From positions 2,108,001 to 2,172,000 of the forward strand of contig NC_016751.1 in the NCBI RefSeq assembly GCF_000255135.1: 64,000 nt of DNA, given 5' to 3'. The first letter of the stretch is position 1; the number at the start of each line of letters is the position of its first letter. The notes beneath the pieces are model-generated. The model searched no databases. It saw only the letters and a program-made list of their open reading frames with translations, and was not told the origin of the DNA. This document shows, one piece after another, positions 59,170 through 64,000 of this stretch. This DNA is from Marinitoga piezophila KA3 (GTDB lineage Bacteria; Thermotogota; Thermotogae; Petrotogales; Petrotogaceae). Both the position numbers and the translations under genes were made by a program.

Positions 59170-60174
59170 CTATGTGGTTTTTCTTTTTATTAAGTCAATA
59201 TCTAATATAATTTTTTCCGGTTTATGCCTTTTGTTATTAATCTTTTCCAATAATAAATTGAAAGCTTTGAAACCTAACTCAAATTTTGGTATTTTTATTG
59301 TCGTTAAATCTATAATTGAGGAGTAAATAATATCGTCATATCCCACTACAGCTACTTTTTCTGGAACATTAATATTATGTTCTCTTAAGGCTTTTAATGC
59401 ACCATAAGCTAAAATATCGTTAAAACAGAATATTCCATCAAAATCCACCTTTTCTTTTATTAATTCATTTATCTTTTCGTATGCGGCAATCATATCTTCT
59501 TCTATTGTATAGACCATTTTTTTGCTGAATCTTATGTTATATTCTTTTAAAGCTTTTTTATAACCAGAAAACCTTGAATATGAAACAAAATTATGATTAT
59601 ACACGTCCAGAAAAAGAATTTTTTTCTTTCCGTTTTCTATTAAATGTTTTGTAGCCAAATATCCGCCTTTAAAATCATCAGCATATATTTCATCGGCATC
59701 CATTCCTTCAAAATGATCACCAACTATAACGTATGGAATATTGAGGTTTACCAATGCCTGAAATTTATCAGATTTTTGTTTTTGATTTCTAACAGGACTA
59801 ATTAATATTCCATCTACACGTTTTTCGAACATTAATTTTAGAGCTTTTTTTTCAACTTCATAATTTTTTTCAACATCTATTAAAATAAGACTGTAATCAT
59901 TTTCTTTAGTAGCTTTTTCAATTCCTTTTAAAACCTCAACAAAGAAAGGGTTTGTAATATCTTTGAAAATAACTCCTATTGTTTTTGTTTTCCTATTTCT
60001 CAAAGATGATGCTGTTGCATTTTTTACATATCCTAATTCATCAGCTATCTTTAAGATCTTCTTTTTTGTTTCTTCATTAATATCTGGTTTATTATTTAAA
60101 GCTCTTGAAACTGTATTTATAGAAACATTAGCAACTTTTGCAATATCTTTTATTGTTACATACCTTTTTCCCAT
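59170..60174 (-). CDS. LacI/GalR family transcriptional regulator
   Basis: A 334-residue repressor-type protein: N-terminal helix-turn-helix (VTIKDIAKVANVSINTVSRAL), hinge helix NATASSLRN, and a periplasmic-binding-like sensor domain (about 60-334). It is the first gene of the galactoside operon and its promoter carries two overlapping palindromic operators, so it very likely represses its own operon until a galactoside or galactose binds. The ATG at 60174 is chosen over a GTG three codons upstream because GAGGTGG precedes it. Confidence 0.95.
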   Translation of the reverse strand: MGKRYVTIKDIAKVANVSINTVSRALNNKPDINEETKKKILKIADELGYVKNATASSLRNRKTKTIGVIFKDITNPFFVEVLKGIEKATKENDYSLILIDVEKNYEVEKKALKLMFEKRVDGILISPVRNQKQKSDKFQALVNLNIPYVIVGDHFEGMDADEIYADDFKGGYLATKHLIENGKKKILFLDVYNHNFVSYSRFSGYKKALKEYNIRFSKKMVYTIEEDMIAAYEKINELIKEKVDFDGIFCFNDILAYGALKALREHNINVPEKVAVVGYDDIIYSSIIDLTTIKIPKFELGFKAFNLLLEKINNKRHKPEKIILDIDLIKRKTT

Positions 60175-60197
60175 AAAAACCACCTCGGATTTTTATT

Positions 60198-60225
60198 CGG
60201 TAACGTTATCGGTAACGTTACCGAT
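60198..60225 (-). promoter_or_regulatory. Tandem LacI-type operators of the galactoside operon
   Basis: A perfect 18-base palindrome ATCGGTAACGTTACCGAT (60208-60225) is preceded by an almost identical half-overlapping copy CGGTAACGTTATCG (60198-60211; one base off). The centres are 12 bases apart, so two repressor dimers would sit close on the DNA. The central CG and GTAACGTTAC resemble known LacI/GalR-family operators. The site covers the expected transcription start. Confidence 0.9.
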
Positions 60226-60228
60226 TTA

Positions 60229-60256
60229 ATTAAAGCACATTTTACATTCTTGACAA
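60229..60256 (-). promoter_or_regulatory. Promoter of the galactoside operon
   Basis: Minus strand: TTGTCA (60251-60256), 16-base spacer ending in TGC, then TTTAAT (60229-60234). The operators begin right downstream, so bound repressor would block initiation. Confidence 0.7.
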
Positions 60257-60380
60257 AATGGTATTTGAGTTAATTTACCCGGATAAAATAAAAATAGATG
60301 TGGTTATATCTAATTATCAAAGAATTTTTCATAATTTTTATTAATTTGAAATTAACATAATATTTACTAATGAAAATTCG

Positions 60381-60409
60381 TTAAAATCAGAATAATTTTA
60401 TGTTATAAT
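60381..60409 (+). promoter_or_regulatory. Promoter of azlCD
   Basis: TTAAAA (60381-60386), 17-base spacer ending in TGT, then TATAAT (60404-60409): an extended -10 promoter 22 bases before the azlC start. Confidence 0.6.
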
Positions 60410-60431
60410 TATAAAAAATTGGAGAGATACT

Positions 60432-61100
60432 ATGAAAGAATTTTATAGAGGAATAAAAGACGGAATACCAATTTGTCTTGGTTATTTTACTATAGCTGTT
60501 ACTTTTGGATTGTTGGTAAAATCAAATGAAATACCATCCTATGTTGGATGGTTAATGTCTATTTTTGTTTTTGCGGGAGCAAGCCAATTTGTGGCTATTG
60601 ATATGATAAAAAATGCCTCTATTTTGGAAATAGGACTAACTACTTTTTTTCTTAATTTAAGACATATATTAATGTCATCGACTATTGCAACAAAAATGCC
60701 AAAGGATAAAAAGAATATCTTATTATCCCTTGGCATCACCGATGAAACCTTTTCTGTTTCATATTTTAACAATCCTAAAAGAATTTCTTTTGAATACTTA
60801 TCTGGTGTTATTCTTATATCTTATTTTGGATGGATTATTGGAACTATCATTGGGACAGAGTTTTATTCTTTATTTTCAACTGATCTTCAAAACAGTCTTG
60901 GTATAGCTTTATATGCAATGTTTGTAAGTATATTAATTCCAAATTTGAAAAAGTCTTTACTTCCATCTTTAAGTGTATTATCTTCAATAATAATTTATAT
61001 ATTTTTAAAAAGTTTTATACCAAAATACTATTCTATTATAATTACATCAATTTTAGTTTCTTTTGTTTTTTCAATTTTAGAAGGTGATGAAGATGAGTAG
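60432..61100 (+). CDS. azlC: AzlC family branched-chain amino acid exporter, large subunit
   Basis: A 222-residue membrane protein with the AzlC pattern: GIPICLGYFTIAVTFGLL, FVFAGASQFVAIDM, FFLNLRHILMSS and GITDETF. With AzlD it forms a two-component exporter of branched-chain or related amino acids in the cytoplasmic membrane. azlD starts inside its last codons. Ribosome site GGAGAGA. Confidence 0.92.
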   Translation: MKEFYRGIKDGIPICLGYFTIAVTFGLLVKSNEIPSYVGWLMSIFVFAGASQFVAIDMIKNASILEIGLTTFFLNLRHILMSSTIATKMPKDKKNILLSLGITDETFSVSYFNNPKRISFEYLSGVILISYFGWIIGTIIGTEFYSLFSTDLQNSLGIALYAMFVSILIPNLKKSLLPSLSVLSSIIIYIFLKSFIPKYYSIIITSILVSFVFSILEGDEDE

Positions 61101-61398
61101 ATATGTAATTATTATATTGGTAATGAGTCTGGTTACAATGATTCCAAGAATATTGCCATTTATATTTTCGGATACATTAGGAAAGAATAAAAAGTTAAAA
61201 AAGTTTTTCAAGTATATTCCTTATACTATTCTCGGAATGTTGATTATACCGGATATTTTTTATTCAACAGGTAATGTTATTACAGGAATTATAGGTTTTT
61301 TTGCTGCAGTAATATTGTCATTTTTTAGGTTTAATTCTATTGTGGTTGTTATAACCACTGTTCTTATAGTTTATGTATTAAATTTATTTGTAATATAA
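61093..61398 (+). CDS. azlD: AzlD family small subunit of the amino acid exporter
   Basis: A 101-residue membrane protein with three to four helices and the AzlD motif MIPRILPFIF near its start and FKYIPYTILGMLIIPDI in the middle. It overlaps azlC by eight bases; of three closely spaced in-frame starts the ATG at 61093 is best placed after AAGGTGA. Its stop codon directly abuts the stop of the converging gene, with no room for a terminator. Confidence 0.9.
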   Translation: MSRYVIIILVMSLVTMIPRILPFIFSDTLGKNKKLKKFFKYIPYTILGMLIIPDIFYSTGNVITGIIGFFAAVILSFFRFNSIVVVITTVLIVYVLNLFVI

Positions 61399-63591
61399 TT
61401 ATTTTATTGTGATAGCAAAAATATGCATTGTAGGAATCTTAGGTAAATAAATACTTTTTATTTCTTTATTTTTCAAAGTAAATATATTTAAAAATATTTT
61501 AGGATTTATATTTTCCTTGATGCCAAGGCTATTATATCTGTATATTGTATCAACTACTATTTTTTCATTAAATACAGGTTGTTGACACCAATCAGAAAAT
61601 TTTAATTCTTCTATTTGAGTAGTACCATCATTGTATTCAATAACAATTTTTCCAATATAGCTTCCATGTTCTGATGAACCTAATATATAGATTTTGTTTC
61701 CTTTTAAGTTTTCAAATTTTAGTTCTTGTCCTGAACAAATGATATTATCTTTTCCATCAATATTAATTTTAAATAAAATATCTTCATATTCCAAATACCC
61801 ATTTTTTAAAACTTTTCCTATTTCTTCAGCAGGATATTTTGCACCAAATATACCATCTGGATTATCGAAGTTTCCTTCTTTTCTTTCTGAAAATTTAACT
61901 ATTCCGTTATTATTAAATATTTTATTAAGCTCTAATATTTTTATGTTTCCTTTTTCAAGTATTGCAATTTCAGCGCTTTGCATATATTTTTTTTCATTAT
62001 TAATAGGTTTATTATTCTTGATTTTATAAATTTCATCATTTGATATTTTATAGAAATTATTATTGATTGAAAAAAGAAATGAATAGTTTTCAGGAATAAT
62101 AAGTATTTGATCAAGATATAGGTAATCATCTTCAGGAATAAGAGATATAGTTAATTTTCCTTTTGATAAATTTGCTAATATAAATTGTTGAGAAGTTGAA
62201 ACTTTAGAATTTCCAGAATAAATTTTTATTTTGGTTTCTGGAGGTATATTTCCTATTAAATAAATATAATATTTTCCTTCGATATCGATTTGTGTTTTTA
62301 ATGATATTTTTTCGTTTGTTTTTATTTGAATATTTCCTCTATTATCTAATTCATAATAGTAAATTCCTGTATCCATTTTTTCTGCTTCTAATAGTAATGC
62401 TCTATTTCCTTTATCCAATAACTTTGAATTATAATAGATTTGAAATCTAAGTGGTAATTTATTTAAATTGGTTAATGCTAATAATGCTGAAACAGTTGAT
62501 TCAGCACCAGCATTTTGATTTACATATACCGAATGCATACCATCATAACCTTCGCCGTTTTTTCCATACATAGGAAAGTTAAGATGATTATTTCCATTAT
62601 AAAATGAACCAAATAAAAATGCTTTTATTGCATATATATCCTTTTGTGTAAGTAAATACAACTTGGAAAGCGTTGATACAATTACTTCTACACCATATGA
62701 AAGATAAGGATATTTTTTTATATAATCATTTATTTCGTATACTGGACCAATAGAAAGTAACATATCATAAAAATCAACAAGTTTTTTTACAGACTCCAAA
62801 TATTTTTTGTCTTTAGTGATATTATAAACTTCTAATAATGCTTCACCTTGTCTTGAACCCCATGAATGCCATATAAATTTATTTTTGTTTTGGGATTCAT
62901 TAAAAGCACCTTTAAAAGGACCATCTTTTATCTGATAATTTAAAATTGAATTAGCGATTTTAGTAATATAATCAATATCTTCAGAACTTTTGGAAAAATT
63001 ATAATATTTAGTTAATCCTAATAAGAATATTGAGGTTAGATCTGTACTTTTATTGAGTAAATACTCATTATCCAAATTTTTTATTAATACTTTTCGTGCT
63101 TTTTTTGAGCTTTCAATTATTTTTTTATTAAATGACTCATCGGGAAAAGTATTAATAGCATTGCTTAACGCCCAAAAAGCTCTTGAAGCCCACCAACCAG
63201 CCGATTTTCTGCTTGTAATTCCTATTTTGTTAATCTTTCCATTTTCAAATATAAAATTATAAAAGTCTCCATCTGTATCCTGCATCGATATAACAAAATC
63301 TAAAGCTTCTTTAGCTCTTTCATAATAGAGCTCTTTTTTCTCTAATTTATATAATTCTGTATACAGTACAGCTACTCTTGCAACATCATCAACACAGGTT
63401 ACGCCTTCTTCTTTTGCTGACTTTCTTATATATTTATTTCCAATTTTATCTGCATAAATCCAATATCCAACAACTTCTTTTTTATTTATATTAAAGGTAT
63501 CTCTAAGAAATTCTAAATGTGATAAGTTTATATCAATAGGAAATACAGTTATTGAAGATATTAGTAATAGTAAAATAAAGGATTTTTTCAT
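61399..63591 (-). CDS. Secreted helical-barrel protein, putative glycan-degrading enzyme
   Basis: A 730-residue exported protein with signal peptide (about 1-18). Residues about 50-400 are a series of paired helices with the look of a six-hairpin (alpha/alpha)6 sugar-active domain: CVDDVARVAVLYTELY, SAGWWASRAFWALS, FIWHSWGSRQGEALLEVY and YDGMHSVYVNQNAGAESTVSAL; Asp and Glu in these may be catalytic. The second half is beta-rich, ending with SDWCQQPVF and LPKIPTMHIFAITIK, which recall C-terminal domains of large glycosidases. I cannot name the family. The start is ATG 63591 with GGAGGTGA, directly behind the terminator of the preceding gene. Confidence 0.75.
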   Translation of the reverse strand: MKKSFILLLLISSITVFPIDINLSHLEFLRDTFNINKKEVVGYWIYADKIGNKYIRKSAKEEGVTCVDDVARVAVLYTELYKLEKKELYYERAKEALDFVISMQDTDGDFYNFIFENGKINKIGITSRKSAGWWASRAFWALSNAINTFPDESFNKKIIESSKKARKVLIKNLDNEYLLNKSTDLTSIFLLGLTKYYNFSKSSEDIDYITKIANSILNYQIKDGPFKGAFNESQNKNKFIWHSWGSRQGEALLEVYNITKDKKYLESVKKLVDFYDMLLSIGPVYEINDYIKKYPYLSYGVEVIVSTLSKLYLLTQKDIYAIKAFLFGSFYNGNNHLNFPMYGKNGEGYDGMHSVYVNQNAGAESTVSALLALTNLNKLPLRFQIYYNSKLLDKGNRALLLEAEKMDTGIYYYELDNRGNIQIKTNEKISLKTQIDIEGKYYIYLIGNIPPETKIKIYSGNSKVSTSQQFILANLSKGKLTISLIPEDDYLYLDQILIIPENYSFLFSINNNFYKISNDEIYKIKNNKPINNEKKYMQSAEIAILEKGNIKILELNKIFNNNGIVKFSERKEGNFDNPDGIFGAKYPAEEIGKVLKNGYLEYEDILFKINIDGKDNIICSGQELKFENLKGNKIYILGSSEHGSYIGKIVIEYNDGTTQIEELKFSDWCQQPVFNEKIVVDTIYRYNSLGIKENINPKIFLNIFTLKNKEIKSIYLPKIPTMHIFAITIK

Positions 63592-63601
63592 ATTCACCTC
63601 C

Positions 63602-63628
63602 AAAAAAATGGGCACACTTACGTGCCCA
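63602..63628 (-). terminator. Attenuator-type terminator directly before a ribosome binding site
   Basis: Stem TGGGCAC/GTGCCCA (63609-63628, six-base loop) followed on the minus strand by seven T. The T-run touches the GGAGGTG of the next gene, which can only be transcribed by readthrough if no other promoter exists. Confidence 0.85.
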
Positions 63629-63642
63629 AATATTTTAAATTA

Positions 63643-64000
63643 TTATTCAGAAATTGAGATGCTTTGAATTTCTTTAGCTCTTTTTTCAAGATAATTAATA
63701 GCTTCTTCAGTATCCCTTGATTGGAAAATAGAATAATATCGTGTATATTTTACAACATCACCAGCTTTGAATCTTGCCATCCAATATTTTCCAACATTTT
63801 CCTCTGAATATGGCGGGAATATTCCTTTTGTTGCTTCATAATTATCCATTTCTCCTGGTAACCATCTAAAAATACCATCTCTAAATTCTCTACTCTCATA
63901 GAACCAGAAATCATGGAATACAAAATCTTTTAAATCAGAATATAAAACAGGTTTTTCAGGCAATATTTCTGCTGCACCAATACCGTATTTTGGTGAGAAA
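63643..64000 (-). CDS. C-terminal fragment of an unidentified protein (cut by the right edge)
   Basis: The frame is open to the window edge; a TTG at 63963 is not a convincing start because ordinary protein sequence continues before it. The visible 119 residues are rich in Tyr, Phe and Trp (FHDFWFYESREFRDGIFRW, GKYWMARFKAGDVVKYTRYY), end in a charged helix and show no membrane segment. I do not recognise the family. It is followed by a terminator and then the secreted glycan-enzyme-like gene on the same strand, so the two may share a pathway. Confidence 0.7.
   Translation of the reverse strand, partial: FSPKYGIGAAEILPEKPVLYSDLKDFVFHDFWFYESREFRDGIFRWLPGEMDNYEATKGIFPPYSEENVGKYWMARFKAGDVVKYTRYYSIFQSRDTEEAINYLEKRAKEIQSISISE

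Noticed and set aside
60250-60276. Plus-strand TTGACA at 60250 as the azlCD promoter
   Set aside because: No -10 at proper distance and it is about 180 bases from azlC; the extended -10 at 60401 fits better.

Overview
The window is a strongly AT-rich bacterial chromosome segment with dense genes, short operons, purine-rich Shine-Dalgarno sites (GGAGG or GGGGG) and compact hairpin terminators that often serve two converging genes. The gene content points to the Thermotogota, most likely Marinitoga or a close relative: an endonuclease III-like 3-methyladenine glycosylase of the MpgII type, a TM1410-type GH114 lipoprotein, a Thermotoga-like GH36 alpha-galactosidase, outer-membrane style beta proteins, a flagellum and sugar ABC transport. 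This assignment is inference from the genes; no database search was possible.

Layout. 1-4.7 kb (+): a diguanylate cyclase (cut by the left edge), a PHP phosphoesterase, flaG and fliD. 4.8-6.3 kb (-): M32 carboxypeptidase, divergent from glmM (6.4-7.7 kb, +). 7.7-10.7 kb (-): a membrane CheA-like kinase and its CheY partner. 10.8-15.2 kb (+): a 1045-residue repeat lipoprotein and a probable outer-membrane partner. 15.2-17.7 kb (-): fhs-folD one-carbon operon. 17.9-24.7 kb (-): a complete chemosensory operon whose output is a REC-GGDEF diguanylate cyclase, resembling Wsp systems; its CheB lacks a normal start codon and follows an in-frame stop of the CheA-REC gene. 24.9-26.7 kb (+): an HD-GYP phosphodiesterase-type protein behind a palindromic operator-like site. 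26.7-28.3 kb (+): a guanine-type purine riboswitch with a full terminator/antiterminator and a purine permease. 28.3-29.1 kb (-): an IS1595-like DNA-binding remnant. 29.2-34.4 kb (+): RND exporter, LolA-like protein and beta-barrel. 34.4-37.1 kb (-): metallophosphoesterase and a cytoplasmic ParB-like/BMP fusion. 37.1-37.6 kb: a decayed AAA ATPase gene start. 37.6-39.8 kb (+): an LVIVD-repeat lipoprotein. 39.9-44.3 kb: GH114 lipoprotein, EamA permease, M55 D-aminopeptidase, DNA glycosylase, 2-hydroxyacid dehydrogenase. 44.5-46.1 kb (+): AAA/PD-(D/E)XK protein, then tRNA-Leu(CAA) (-). 46.3-47.7 kb (-): a DUF2089 regulatory module. 47.8-51.5 kb (-): MBL-fold hydrolase, MFS transporter, oligoendopeptidase F. 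51.6-60.2 kb (-): a galactoside operon (lacI-type regulator, ABC binding protein, two permeases, galA, galT, galK, mutarotase) controlled by tandem palindromic operators. 60.4-61.4 kb (+): azlCD. 61.4-64 kb (-): a secreted helical-barrel putative glycan enzyme and a gene cut by the right edge.

How the parts fit. Cyclic di-GMP is the recurring theme: two GGDEF proteins with intact active and inhibitory sites and one HD-GYP protein lie within 26 kb, next to flagellar genes and a Wsp-like signalling array, which suggests a locus governing the motile/sessile switch. The other half is mainly nutrition: peptide and D-peptide hydrolysis, purine uptake, galactoside uptake and Leloir catabolism, amino-acid export and glycan hydrolysis. 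Ten of the promoters that can be picked out carry an extended -10 element (TGnTATAAT).
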